Shown here: positions 1 to 8,611 of the stretch, piece by piece
Layout of the letters: each line of letters starts with the position of its first letter
Position numbering within the stretch: the first letter of the stretch is position 1
Assembly: GCF_900580865.1 (NCBI RefSeq)
Contig: NZ_UTBZ01000136.1
Coordinates: forward strand, 1-64,000
Source: Pseudomonas viridiflava
Lineage (GTDB): Bacteria; Pseudomonadota; Gammaproteobacteria; Pseudomonadales; Pseudomonadaceae
Reading direction: 5' to 3'
DNA: 64,000 nt
Program-made: the position numbers and the translations under genes
Notes under the pieces: model-generated
The model's database searches: none
The model's input: only the letters and a program-made list of their open reading frames with translations
Told to the model about the DNA's origin: nothing

Positions 1-59
1 ATAATCTTGTTGACTATCAGTCTGACTCCACAAGCACCCACACGAATTGCTTGATTCAG

Positions 60-71
60 TTGTTAAAGAGC
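60..71 (-). promoter_or_regulatory. rRNA operon boxA antitermination site
   Basis: On the minus strand this reads GCTCTTTAACAA, the boxA element of rRNA leaders that recruits the NusB-NusE antitermination complex. It lies downstream of three rRNA-type promoters in the same direction, so a 16S rRNA gene should begin to the left of position 1. The rRNA gene itself is not in the window. Confidence 0.85.
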
Positions 72-107
72 GGTTGGTTAAGATCTTTCGTCTCAACCGA
101 GGCGCGC

Positions 108-135
108 ATTCTACAGCAGCCTCATTTGCTGTCAA
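108..135 (-). promoter_or_regulatory. rRNA operon core promoter, proximal
   Basis: On the minus strand a perfect -35 TTGACA (130-135) and -10 TAGAAT (108-113) are 16 bp apart. The GC-rich discriminator GCGCGCC follows, as expected for a stringently controlled, growth-rate regulated rRNA promoter. It is the closest of three tandem promoters to the rRNA operon. Confidence 0.85.
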
Positions 136-217
136 GTGATTATTTTCAGAAGTTTTCGAAGAATTCTTCAACAACTTCAACCACTTGCGCTTCAGATCTC
201 TCATCAGCGGGAGGCGA

Positions 218-245
218 ATTCTACAGCGTTACACGCTGCTGTCAA
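218..245 (-). promoter_or_regulatory. rRNA operon core promoter, middle
   Basis: The minus strand shows -35 TTGACA (240-245), a 16 bp spacer and -10 TAGAAT (218-223), with TCGCCTC after the -10. It is almost the same as the proximal promoter 110 bp away, which points to tandem duplication of the core element. Confidence 0.85.
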
Positions 246-363
246 CACCTCTTTTTCAACTTCCTTTCGGCTTCGATGAACTGAAGCAACCTGCTGCCGA
301 AACCTGCATAACTCATTGAATCTCAAGGAGTTTTCCGTTTCGACTGCGCCGGAAGTGGGGCGA

Positions 364-391
364 ATTATAGACATCTGAAATTCGCCGTCAA
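364..391 (-). promoter_or_regulatory. rRNA operon core promoter, distal
   Basis: The minus strand shows -35 TTGACG (386-391), a 16 bp spacer and consensus -10 TATAAT (364-369), followed by TCGCCCC. It starts within 20 bp of the tyrS stop codon, so the rRNA operon promoters begin directly after tyrS. The stretch 1-406 otherwise holds only rRNA leader sequence. Confidence 0.8.
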
Positions 392-406
392 CACTTATTT
401 TCGATA

Positions 407-1606
407 TCACTCAGATTTCAGCGTGATACGCGCAAACGCTTTCTTACCGGCCTGGCAAACGTGGGTCGCACCCAGTGCATATATAAAGGAGCGATCAACC
501 ACCTCACCATCAACGCGCACACCACCCGACGCCAACAGGTCGCGCGCGGCCGCCGAGTTCTTGACCAGCCCTGCCTTATTAAGGACAGCAGCTATCGGCA
601 TATCCTCTGCGGAAGCCAACTCGATCTCTGGCAGATCATCCGGCAACTCACCATCCTTCATACGGTTACCCGCCGCACGGTGAGCATTGGCCGCCGCCTC
701 CTCACCATGGAAGCGTGCAACGATCTCTTCAGCCAGCTTGATTTTGACGTCGCGCGGATTGGCACCCGCCTCTACATCTGCACGCAATGCATTGATCTCA
801 TCCATCGAGCGGAAGCTGAGCAACTCGAAGTAACGCCACATCAACGCATCCGGAATCGAAACCAGCTTGCTGTACATGACGCCCGGCGCTTCCTGAATAC
901 CAACGTAGTTGCCCAACGACTTGGACATCTTCTTCACGCCATCCAGACCTTCGAGCAGCGGCATGGTCAGAATGCATTGAGCCTCTTGACCATATCCACG
1001 TTGCAACTCACGCCCCATCAGCAGGTTGAACTTCTGATCGGTACCACCCAGTTCGACATCCGCACGCAGCGCAACCGAGTCATAACCCTGCACCAACGGA
1101 TAGAGGAACTCGTGAATAGCGATTGGCTGATTGGTGGTGTAGCGCTTGTCGAAATCGTCACGCTCAAGCATGCGCGCAACGGTGTACTGCGAAGTCAGAC
1201 GAATGAAGTCCGCCGGACCCATCTGATCCATCCAGGTGGAGTTGAATGCAACTTCGGTTTTTGCCGGGTCGAGAATCTTGAACACCTGAGTCTTGTAAGT
1301 CTCGGCGTTTTCCAGAACCTGCTCGCGAGTCAGCGGAGGACGAGTAGCGCTCTTGCCGCTCGGATCACCGATCATCCCGGTGAAGTCACCTATAAGGAAG
1401 ATCACCTGATGCCCCAACTCCTGGAATTGGCGCAGCTTATTAATAAGCACGGTATGACCCAAATGCAGATCCGGAGCAGTTGGATCAAAACCAGCCTTGA
1501 TACGCAGCGGTTGGCCGCGCTTGAGCTTCTCGATCAGCTCGGACTCGACCAACAGTTCTTCCGCACCACGTTTAATCAGCGCTAGCTGCTCTTCAACCGA
1601 CTTCAT
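407..1606 (-). CDS. tyrS: Tyrosyl-tRNA synthetase
   Basis: This cytoplasmic class I synthetase charges tRNA-Tyr. The 399-residue protein has the HIGH-type motif as HLGH (residues 48-51), the tyrosine-site GGTDQKFN region (187-194) and KMSKS (226-230); an S4-like RNA-binding domain forms the C-terminus. HLGH plus KMSKS and the length fit the TyrZ-like subclass; the P. aeruginosa counterpart at this locus is PA0668, called tyrZ. An open frame extends upstream, but the start at 1606 (MKSVEEQL) matches the family N-terminus. The gene is divergent from the M23 peptidase gene and directly precedes the rRNA operon promoters in the same direction. Confidence 0.95.
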   Translation of the reverse strand: MKSVEEQLALIKRGAEELLVESELIEKLKRGQPLRIKAGFDPTAPDLHLGHTVLINKLRQFQELGHQVIFLIGDFTGMIGDPSGKSATRPPLTREQVLENAETYKTQVFKILDPAKTEVAFNSTWMDQMGPADFIRLTSQYTVARMLERDDFDKRYTTNQPIAIHEFLYPLVQGYDSVALRADVELGGTDQKFNLLMGRELQRGYGQEAQCILTMPLLEGLDGVKKMSKSLGNYVGIQEAPGVMYSKLVSIPDALMWRYFELLSFRSMDEINALRADVEAGANPRDVKIKLAEEIVARFHGEEAAANAHRAAGNRMKDGELPDDLPEIELASAEDMPIAAVLNKAGLVKNSAAARDLLASGGVRVDGEVVDRSFIYALGATHVCQAGKKAFARITLKSE

Positions 1607-1818
1607 AACAGACCCGCAAGGCTCAGATTCAAAGGGAACCAACCATACAAGATCGCGCACCAATTACAAGTTTTGCCCGGCGCACGGACACCAATCCACA
1701 GACGCGATGTCTGTAGACTTGCTTCAGAGATGATTTGGTTATATTTTATACAGTTATTTCATCTTCATCATGTCATTCATCTTTTCCAATTCATCTTTTT
1801 TCAAAGTCAAAATTACCT

Positions 1819-3237
1819 ATGACCACAGAACCGTCTAAAGCGCCGCCGCTTTACCCGAAGACCCACCTGCTCGCTGCAAGTGGAATCGCCGCCCTTCTCA
1901 GCCTGGCACTCCTGGTATTCCCTTCCAGTGATGTTGAAGCCAAAAAGACGACCCTGAGTCTTGAGCTGGAAAGTACTGCTGAACAACTGACACAAGATCA
2001 AGACGCTGCTGACGCGGCTCAAGCCACAAATGAGCCTGTAGCTTCTCCGTTTGCTCAAATCGAAAACGCTGACGAAAACACCGCACAAACCGCAGAGGCC
2101 GTACCTGCGCCAATCACTGAAACGCCGAAAGCCCCAGGGCATCGTGAAGTTGTTGTTGCCAAGGGTGATACGTTGTCGACCTTGTTCGAAAAGGTCGGAT
2201 TGCCAGCCGCTTCCGTTCATGAAGTCCTGGCGAGCGATAAACAAGCCAAACAGTTCAGCCAGCTCAAACACGGCCAGAAACTCGAATTCGAATTGAACCC
2301 GCAAGGCCAACTGACCAGCCTGCACAGCAAGGTCAGCGACGTTGAAACCATTACCCTTACCAAGAATGACAAGGGTTACGCCTTCAACCGGATCACCGCC
2401 AAACCGACCGTTCGCACGGCATACGTTCATGGCGTAATCAACAGTTCGCTTTCACAATCTGCAGCCCGTGCCGGCCTCTCCCACAGCCTGACCATGGATA
2501 TGGCCAGTGTCTTCGGTTACGACGTCGACTTCGCTCAAGACATCCGTCAGGGCGACGAATTCGACGTGATCTACGAGCAGAAAGTGGTCAACGGCAAAGC
2601 CGTCGGCAATGGCCCGATCCTGTCTGCCCGCTTCACCAACCGCGGCAAGACCTACACCGCCGTGCGTTACACCAACAAGCAAGGCAATAGCAGCTACTAC
2701 ACTGCTGACGGCAACAGCATGCGCAAGGCGTTCATCCGTACGCCGGTGGATTTCGCCCGCATCAGCTCGAAGTTCTCCATGGGCCGCAAGCACCCGATCC
2801 TCAACAAGATCCGCGCCCACAAAGGCGTTGATTACGCAGCGCCACGCGGTACGCCAATCAAGGCGGCCGGTGACGGTAAAGTACTACTTGCCGGACGTCG
2901 TGGGGGCTACGGCAACACGGTGATCATCCAGCATGGCAACACCTACCGCACGCTATACGGCCACATGCAAGGCTTCGCCAAAGGCGTGAAGACTGGCGGT
3001 TCCGTGAAGCAAGGTCAGGTCATCGGTTACATCGGCACCACAGGCCTCTCGACCGGCCCACACTTGCACTATGAGTTCCAGGTCAACGGCGTTCACGTAG
3101 ATCCGCTGGGCCAGAAGTTGCCAATGGCTGACCCGATTGCCAAAGCCGAACGCGCTCGCTTCCTCGCACAGAGCCAACCGCTGATGGCGCGCATGGATCA
3201 AGAGAAGGCCACCATGCTGGCTTCGAGCAAGCGTTAA
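1819..3237 (+). CDS. M23 peptidoglycan DD-metalloendopeptidase, OapA/MepM type
   Basis: This is a predicted inner-membrane-anchored murein endopeptidase that cuts peptide cross-links. The 472-residue protein has an N-terminal membrane segment (about 18-35), an Ala/Glu/Thr-rich linker (45-105), a LysM/OapA-like region (about 108-160), a middle domain, and a C-terminal M23 LytM domain. Zinc ligands are H334 and D338 in HKGVD and H417 in HLHYE, with catalytic-site H382 in LYGH. The open frame begins further upstream at 1735, but the start at 1819 gives the usual Pseudomonas N-terminus (MTTEPSKAPP). anmK begins 3 bp after the stop, so peptidase and MurNAc recycling kinase are likely co-transcribed. 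The equivalent PAO1 gene is PA0667. Confidence 0.9.
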   Translation: MTTEPSKAPPLYPKTHLLAASGIAALLSLALLVFPSSDVEAKKTTLSLELESTAEQLTQDQDAADAAQATNEPVASPFAQIENADENTAQTAEAVPAPITETPKAPGHREVVVAKGDTLSTLFEKVGLPAASVHEVLASDKQAKQFSQLKHGQKLEFELNPQGQLTSLHSKVSDVETITLTKNDKGYAFNRITAKPTVRTAYVHGVINSSLSQSAARAGLSHSLTMDMASVFGYDVDFAQDIRQGDEFDVIYEQKVVNGKAVGNGPILSARFTNRGKTYTAVRYTNKQGNSSYYTADGNSMRKAFIRTPVDFARISSKFSMGRKHPILNKIRAHKGVDYAAPRGTPIKAAGDGKVLLAGRRGGYGNTVIIQHGNTYRTLYGHMQGFAKGVKTGGSVKQGQVIGYIGTTGLSTGPHLHYEFQVNGVHVDPLGQKLPMADPIAKAERARFLAQSQPLMARMDQEKATMLASSKR

Positions 3238-3240
3238 GCC

Positions 3241-4332
3241 ATGGCTCTTTATATCGGTGTGATGTCCGGAACCAGTCTCGACGGTCTGGACATTGCCCTG
3301 ATCGAACAGACCTCGGCGATCAAACTGGTCGCCACGCACTACATTCCCATGCCTGCCCCCCTGCGCACAGAGCTGCTTGGCTTGTGCGCCAGCGGCCCCG
3401 ATGAAATCGCCCGCTCGGCGATTGCCCAGCAGAACTGGGTGAAGCTCGCGGCGCAGGGCATTCTTACCCTCCTCGATCAGCAGCAGCTCAAACCACGAGA
3501 CATTCGTGCGATCGGCAGCCACGGCCAGACCGTCCGCCATGAGCCGGCGCGCGGTTTCACCGTGCAGATCGGCAACCCCGCTCTGTTGACTGAGCTGACC
3601 GGTATCACCGTAGTCAGCGACTTCCGCAGTCGCGATGTAGCGGCCGGTGGCCAAGGCGCTCCGTTGGTGCCCGCATTTCATGAAGCGTTATTTGAAGAGC
3701 GTACCGGTAACCAGGCCGTCTTGAATGTCGGCGGTTTCAGTAATCTGAGTCTGATTGAGCCGACCAAACCTGTAGCCGGTTTCGACTGCGGCCCTGGGAA
3801 TGTGCTGATGGACGCCTGGATTCACCAGCAACGCGGCGAAAACTATGATCGCAATGGTGACTGGGCTAAAACAGGTACAGTCGAGCCGACACTGCTAAAC
3901 GCACTCCTCAGCGATCCGTTCTTCGTCACCAAGGGACCGAAAAGCACCGGCCGCGAAGTGTTCAACCTGCCTTGGCTGGAACAACATCTCTCGAACCTGC
4001 CAGACTTTGCTGCCGAGAATGTGCAAGCCACGTTGCTTGAGCTGACCGCGTTGACGATCGTCGAGTCGCTGCAAAACGCTCAGACTGATACCCAGGAACT
4101 GTTGGTCTGCGGCGGCGGTGCGCACAACGCCACACTGATGAAGCGTCTGGCCGACCTGCTGCCAAACGCAACGGTCGCCAGCACCGCCACTCACGGCGTT
4201 GACCCGGACTGGGTCGAGGCCATGGCCTTTGCCTGGCTGGCCCATTGCTGCCTCGAAGGCATTGCTGCCAACCGTCCAAGCGTCACCGGCGCACGCGGCT
4301 TGCGGGTACTGGGCGCGATCTACCCCGCTTAA
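3241..4332 (+). CDS. anmK: Anhydro-N-acetylmuramic acid kinase
   Basis: AnmK opens the 1,6-anhydro ring of anhMurNAc released in murein turnover and phosphorylates it to MurNAc-6-phosphate in the cytoplasm. The 363-residue protein has the family's glycine-rich N-terminal phosphate loop (VMSGTSLDGLD, from residue 7), the GSHGQTVRH segment, the DCGPGN motif and the late CGGGAHN segment. Length is normal. It lies immediately downstream of the M23 endopeptidase gene and ends at a strong hairpin terminator. In pseudomonads this sugar is also recycled by the AmgK/MurU route, whose genes are also in this window (33451-35138). Confidence 0.95.
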   Translation: MALYIGVMSGTSLDGLDIALIEQTSAIKLVATHYIPMPAPLRTELLGLCASGPDEIARSAIAQQNWVKLAAQGILTLLDQQQLKPRDIRAIGSHGQTVRHEPARGFTVQIGNPALLTELTGITVVSDFRSRDVAAGGQGAPLVPAFHEALFEERTGNQAVLNVGGFSNLSLIEPTKPVAGFDCGPGNVLMDAWIHQQRGENYDRNGDWAKTGTVEPTLLNALLSDPFFVTKGPKSTGREVFNLPWLEQHLSNLPDFAAENVQATLLELTALTIVESLQNAQTDTQELLVCGGGAHNATLMKRLADLLPNATVASTATHGVDPDWVEAMAFAWLAHCCLEGIAANRPSVTGARGLRVLGAIYPA

Positions 4333-4346
4333 ACATCACGCACAGC

Positions 4347-4383
4347 AAAACGCCGCAGAACCGTAAGGCTCTGCGGCGTTTTG
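4347..4383. terminator. Bidirectional terminator between anmK and erpA
   Basis: A perfect 9 bp stem, CGCCGCAGA (4351-4359) with TCTGCGGCG (4370-4378), is flanked by AAAA before and TTTT after. It can therefore stop transcription of the convergent anmK and erpA from both sides. Confidence 0.85.
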
Positions 4384-4403
4384 TTATCTGAAGCGCAGTG
4401 CGA

Positions 4404-4754
4404 TCAGATCGAGAACGAAGACCCGCAACCACATGTCGTGGTGGCGTTCGGGTTCTTGATCACGAAACGCGAACCTTCCAGACCTTCCTGGTAGTCCACC
4501 TCAGCACCGGCCAGGTACTGGAAGCTCATCGGATCAACCACCAGACTCACGCCTTCGCGCTCGACGATGGTGTCGTCCTCGGCCACGTCTTCATCGAAGG
4601 TGAAACCGTATTGAAACCCTGAACAACCGCCACCCGTAACGAATACGCGCAGCTTCAAGCGATCATTCCCCTCTTCATCGACCAGGCTCTTCACCTTGTG
4701 CGCGGCACCGTGGGTGAATTGCAAAGCCGTGGGGGTGAAGGATTCGACGCTCAT
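4404..4754 (-). CDS. erpA: Iron-sulfur cluster insertion protein ErpA
   Basis: ErpA is an A-type carrier that hands Fe-S clusters to apoproteins. The 116-residue protein carries the three ligand cysteines of the family: C44 in GGGCSGF and C108 and C110 in the C-terminal CGCGSSF. It is full length and in the same position as PA0665. It is convergent with anmK and stands alone, with argC upstream behind a separate terminator. Confidence 0.95.
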   Translation of the reverse strand: MSVESFTPTALQFTHGAAHKVKSLVDEEGNDRLKLRVFVTGGGCSGFQYGFTFDEDVAEDDTIVEREGVSLVVDPMSFQYLAGAEVDYQEGLEGSRFVIKNPNATTTCGCGSSFSI

Positions 4755-4877
4755 GCTAACTATCTCCCGGCGTTACGCCGCCATAATGCGTGATGACGCG
4801 CATTATCCGCTTCTCCTAGAAAATCGGTCAACTATTGTTACGGTATATCAATAAACCCGATCAACTGTTCAGAATGC

Positions 4878-4904
4878 AAAAAGGCCCGTGTGACGGGCCT
4901 TTTT
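4878..4904. terminator. Terminator downstream of argC
   Basis: The palindrome AAAAAGGCCCGT (4878-4889) pairs with ACGGGCCTTTTT (4893-4904). On the minus strand, where argC runs, this is a hairpin followed by a T tract. Confidence 0.8.
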
Positions 4905-4922
4905 GCTATGCAGCTTAAAGTG

Positions 4923-5957
4923 TTACGGCAGCATTCCGGCGTGGGACAGACCAAAGCGCTCGTCCAGACCGAACAGGATGTTCATGTTCTGCACCGCTTG
5001 GCCCGACGCGCCTTTGACCAGGTTATCAATCACCGACAACACCACCACCAGATCGCCATCCTGAGGACGGTGAATGGCAATACGGCAAACGTTGGCGCCA
5101 CGCACGCTGCGGGTTTCCGGATGGCTGCCGGCCGGCATCACGTCGACGAACGGTTCGTTGGCATAACGCTTCTCGAAGAGCGCTTGCAGATCCACCGAGC
5201 GATCAACCACCGTCGCGTAGAGCGTAGAGTGAATGCCACGGATCATCGGGGTCAGGTGCGGAACGAAGGTCAGACCAACGTCCTTGCCGGCTGCACGACG
5301 CAAACCCTGACGAATTTCCGGCAGGTGACGGTGACCTTTCACCGCATAGGCCTTCATGCTTTCCGACGTCTCGGAGTACAACGAACCTACAGCAGCACCA
5401 CGACCGGCACCGCTGACACCGGATTTGCAGTCGGCGATCAGGCGCGTAGTGTCGGTCAGACCGGCTTCAAGCAGCGGCAGGAAACCCAGCTGCGTCGCGG
5501 TTGGATAGCAACCCGGTACCGCGATCAGGCGAGCTTTCTTGATCTGCTCGCGATTGACTTCCGGCAGGCCATAAACCGCCTCGTCCAGCAACTCCGGCGC
5601 GCCGTGCGGCTGACCGTACCACTTTGCCCATTCTTCAGCGTCTTGCAGGCGGAAGTCTGCGGACAGGTCGATCACCTTGGTGCCCGCAGCAAGCAGCTCA
5701 CCGGCCAATGCGTGAGCAACACCGTGCGGCGTGGCAAAGAACACCACGTCGCAAGCACCCAGGGTTTTGATGTCCGGCACGCTGAAGGCCAGGCCGTCAT
5801 AGTGACCGCGCAGGTTCGGGTACATGTCAGCCACGGCCAGACCGGCCTCGGATCGGGAAGTGATCACCACCACTTCTGCCTGCGGATGCTGCGCCAACAG
5901 ACGCAGCAGTTCGACACCGGTGTAACCCGTGCCGCCGACGATACCGACCTTGACCAT
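4923..5957 (-). CDS. argC: N-acetyl-gamma-glutamyl-phosphate reductase
   Basis: ArgC reduces N-acetylglutamyl phosphate to the semialdehyde, the third step of arginine synthesis, using NADPH. The 344-residue protein has the N-terminal Rossmann signature GIVGGTGYTGVELLRLL (from residue 5) and the catalytic cysteine C150 in VPGCYPTA. Length is typical. It is divergent from hemJ and ends at a hairpin terminator. The PAO1 counterpart is PA0662. Confidence 0.95.
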   Translation of the reverse strand: MVKVGIVGGTGYTGVELLRLLAQHPQAEVVVITSRSEAGLAVADMYPNLRGHYDGLAFSVPDIKTLGACDVVFFATPHGVAHALAGELLAAGTKVIDLSADFRLQDAEEWAKWYGQPHGAPELLDEAVYGLPEVNREQIKKARLIAVPGCYPTATQLGFLPLLEAGLTDTTRLIADCKSGVSGAGRGAAVGSLYSETSESMKAYAVKGHRHLPEIRQGLRRAAGKDVGLTFVPHLTPMIRGIHSTLYATVVDRSVDLQALFEKRYANEPFVDVMPAGSHPETRSVRGANVCRIAIHRPQDGDLVVVLSVIDNLVKGASGQAVQNMNILFGLDERFGLSHAGMLP

Positions 5958-6090
5958 AACCTGCCCTCAAAGAACCCACTGGAAAGCCGTCGATAATAGG
6001 GGCCGCGCGGCCCTGCGACAACCGTCAAGGTGACGTGCGGACGCTCAAGCCTCTACTATCCGGCTTACCGTGAACCTGGAATAACTAAAA

Positions 6091-6519
6091 ATGCTCTATC
6101 TATGGATCAAAGCTTTTCACATTGTCAGCGTTGTTTGCTGGTTTGCCGGGCTGTTCTACTTGCCGCGTCTGTTCGTGTATCACGCGCAAAGCGAAGACAC
6201 GATCAGCAAAGAGCGCTTCAGTGTCATGGAGCGCAAGCTGTATCGCGGCATCATGGGTCCGGCGATGATTGCGACGCTGATCTTCGGCGGCTGGCTGATC
6301 TATCTCAACCCGGGCATCTTCAGCATGGGCGGCTGGATCCACGCCAAACTGACCTTGGTCGTCTTGCTGATCGGCTACCACCACATGTGCGGCGCACAGG
6401 TAAAACGCTTCGCCCGTGGCGAAAACACCCGCAGCCATGTCTTTTATCGCTGGTTCAATGAAGTGCCGGTTCTGCTATTGCTGGCTATCGTAATTCTGGT
6501 CGTGGTCAAGCCGTTCTAA
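6091..6519 (+). CDS. hemJ: Protoporphyrinogen IX oxidase, HemJ family
   Basis: HemJ oxidises protoporphyrinogen IX to protoporphyrin IX in haem synthesis in bacteria lacking HemG or HemY. The 142-residue inner-membrane protein has about four hydrophobic segments (near 5-28, 55-75, 82-100 and 122-140). His10 in the first helix (IKAFHIVSVVCWFAGLFYLP) and the conserved arginine-rich stretch before the second helix fit the family. It was formerly annotated as a CopD-like or hypothetical protein. It is followed 33 bp later by the nitronate monooxygenase-like gene, so the two may share a transcript. Confidence 0.85.
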   Translation: MLYLWIKAFHIVSVVCWFAGLFYLPRLFVYHAQSEDTISKERFSVMERKLYRGIMGPAMIATLIFGGWLIYLNPGIFSMGGWIHAKLTLVVLLIGYHHMCGAQVKRFARGENTRSHVFYRWFNEVPVLLLLAIVILVVVKPF

Positions 6520-6552
6520 CTTCAACAACTACAGATCTTTGGGGTATCCATA

Positions 6553-7521
6553 ATGTCGCTGCCCGCTTTGCTCGAACAACGTCTGCGTCTGCCTGTAGTA
6601 GCGGCGCCGATGTTTCTGATTTCCAATCCGGAGCTGGTGCTCGCCTGCTGCCGCAATGGCGTGGTCGGCAGTTTTCCAGCCTTGAATCAGCGCGAAAGCA
6701 GCGGGTTCAAAGCCTGGCTGGAACAGATTGAAGCGGGACTGGCGACACTGGAGAATCCGGCGCCGTACGCGGTGAACCTGATCGTGCACAACAGCAACCC
6801 GCGCTTGCAGGCGGATCTGAACATCTGCGTCGAGCACAAAGTACCAATCGTCATCACCAGCCTCGGCGCGGTGAAGGAACTGGTCGACGCGGTACACAGC
6901 TATGGCGGCCTGGTCTTCCATGACGTCACCACTCGCCGCCACGCCGAGAAAGCCGCCGAAGCCGGTGTCGACGGTTTGATCGCCGTGGCGGCCGGCGCCG
7001 GGGGGCACGCCGGCACCTGGAGTCCTTTTGCGCTGATCGCCGAGATCCGCCAGTTTTTCGATAAAACCCTGCTGCTTGCAGGATGTCTTAACCACGGCCA
7101 TGAGATTCTCGCCGCACAGCTGCTCGGTGCGGATTTGGCCTACTTCGGTACGCGATTTATCGGCACCACAGAAAGTCATGCGCCTGACGCCTACAAGGAG
7201 ATGCTGCTGACAGCCAAGGCTGCGGACATCATCCATACTCCAGCGGTGTCGGGAGTGCCGGCGAGCTTTATGCGTCAGAGCCTGGAGGCGGCCGGTTTCG
7301 ATATGGTCGCCCTGCAAGGCAAGGGCGAGGTTAATTTCGGTGACAAGCTCAAGCCGATCAGCGATGAAGCCAAAGCCTGGAAGACTGTGTGGTCGGCCGG
7401 TCAAGGCGTTGGTCAGATCGATGATCTGCCGAGCGTGGATCAATTGATCGCGCGGCTGGACGCAGAGTATCGCCAGGCACAGGAACGCGCAGCTCAGCTA
7501 CCGCAACGCTGGCCGCGCTAA
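6553..7521 (+). CDS. Nitronate monooxygenase-like flavin enzyme
   Basis: This is a TIM-barrel FMN enzyme of the nitronate monooxygenase / 2-nitropropane dioxygenase family, which oxidises alkyl nitronates or reduces quinones with NAD(P)H. The 322-residue protein shows the N-terminal VVAAPMFLISNP segment, the FMN-phosphate loop region GAGGHAG (about 147-153) with the His often used as catalytic base, and the second glycine-rich AYFGTRFI segment. Which of the reactions it performs cannot be read from sequence. The counterpart in PAO1 should be PA0660. A stem-loop follows at 7531-7552. Confidence 0.85.
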   Translation: MSLPALLEQRLRLPVVAAPMFLISNPELVLACCRNGVVGSFPALNQRESSGFKAWLEQIEAGLATLENPAPYAVNLIVHNSNPRLQADLNICVEHKVPIVITSLGAVKELVDAVHSYGGLVFHDVTTRRHAEKAAEAGVDGLIAVAAGAGGHAGTWSPFALIAEIRQFFDKTLLLAGCLNHGHEILAAQLLGADLAYFGTRFIGTTESHAPDAYKEMLLTAKAADIIHTPAVSGVPASFMRQSLEAAGFDMVALQGKGEVNFGDKLKPISDEAKAWKTVWSAGQGVGQIDDLPSVDQLIARLDAEYRQAQERAAQLPQRWPR

Positions 7522-7530
7522 GAAAAATCG

Positions 7531-7552
7531 GGCCAGCTCCGCTGAGCTGGCC
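7531..7552 (+). terminator. Stem-loop after the nitronate monooxygenase-like gene
   Basis: GGCCAGCTC (7531-7539) pairs perfectly with GAGCTGGCC (7544-7552) around a 4-base loop. Only TTA follows, so as an intrinsic terminator it is weak. Confidence 0.55.
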
Positions 7553-7599
7553 TTACACTGCTGACCTTTCAATCTATTCGCGACAAGGATGCCTCGGCC

Positions 7600-8550
7600 A
7601 TGAGCGAACCCCGTTACAAGATCGTATTCGACGGCGCTCTACAGCCCGGTGTCGATATCACCACTGCCAAACTCAATCTGGCGGATCTGTTCAAAAGTGA
7701 TGTGGCCGCGATCGAGCGCCTGTTCAATGGCCGCACCGTCGCACTCAAACGTGATTTGTCCCACAGCGATGCGCAGACCTATCTGCAAGCGCTGAGCAAA
7801 ACCGGGATCGATGCGCGCATCGAAGCTGAAACGACGATCGAACTGAATCTCTCCGACGTACACGAGCATTCATCTGCCATAGCGGAACCTGACTCCCCTT
7901 ACGCACCACCGCGCGCCACCGTCGGCGAGAGTCTGCCGGCGTTCGCCACACTCAAGCCGTTCAGCGTCGAAGGGAGAATCGGCCGCCTGCGATTTCTGGC
8001 ATGGACAATGGTCCTGAGCCTGGTGACCCTGCCCATTGTCGGCGTGTTCGCCCTGCTGGCTCTGGGGCTGGTCAGCGGCGATTCCACCACTGGCCTTATC
8101 ATCGGCGGCATCTTCGCCTTCTTCCTCTTTATCGCTTTCCTGATTGTCAGCATTCTGTTCAGCGTTCAGCGTCTGCACGATATAGGCTGGTCGGGCTGGC
8201 TCTGGCTATTGAACCTTGTACCGTTCGTGGGCAGCTTCTTCCCGCTGGTGATCATGGTCGTACCGGGCAACACAGGCGCCAATCGCTATGGCCCTCCCCC
8301 TCCGCCAAACAGCACCGCAGTAAAGGTGCTGTGTTCCCTGTGGATCGTGTTCTTCGCACTGATCTTTGTCGGTGGAATGCTGGGCGGGATCTCGGCCATC
8401 CAGCAGGAATATGAAAGCAATCTGGAAAGCAGCTACGAAAGTGGCTCGATGACCACTGATGAAGTCGAAGTAGAGGTCGAAGCGCCAGCGGATTCCGCCG
8501 ACGAAGCCGCCGAAGCGGCGCAGGCCCCTGTAGACTCTGCGAAAGAATGA
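7600..8550 (+). CDS. DUF805 inner-membrane protein with extra N-terminal domain
   Basis: Function is unknown. The first about 85 residues are soluble and resemble a small alpha/beta domain (PRYKIVFDGALQPG...). A linker follows, then a DUF805-type membrane domain (about 125-235): the family start EGRIGRLRF, hydrophobic helices, and the RLHDIGWSGWLWLL motif after the second helix. A further hydrophobic segment (about 247-265) precedes a very acidic Glu/Ala/Asp-rich tail of about 45 residues. DUF805 proteins are usually only 110-150 residues, so this version carries extensions at both ends. It is flanked by stand-alone genes on the same strand. Confidence 0.7.
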   Translation: MSEPRYKIVFDGALQPGVDITTAKLNLADLFKSDVAAIERLFNGRTVALKRDLSHSDAQTYLQALSKTGIDARIEAETTIELNLSDVHEHSSAIAEPDSPYAPPRATVGESLPAFATLKPFSVEGRIGRLRFLAWTMVLSLVTLPIVGVFALLALGLVSGDSTTGLIIGGIFAFFLFIAFLIVSILFSVQRLHDIGWSGWLWLLNLVPFVGSFFPLVIMVVPGNTGANRYGPPPPPNSTAVKVLCSLWIVFFALIFVGGMLGGISAIQQEYESNLESSYESGSMTTDEVEVEVEAPADSADEAAEAAQAPVDSAKE

Positions 8551-8611
8551 ACAGTGCTCCCCGCCGTGACACCCGCGTCGACGGCGCGGAGCTGTTGCGA
8601 TGGAGAATTGC

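Noticed and set aside
1735..1818. Longer start for the M23 peptidase (28 extra residues)
   Set aside because: The extra residues are Ser/His/Phe-rich and lack similarity to the family start; ATG at 1819 gives the usual N-terminus.
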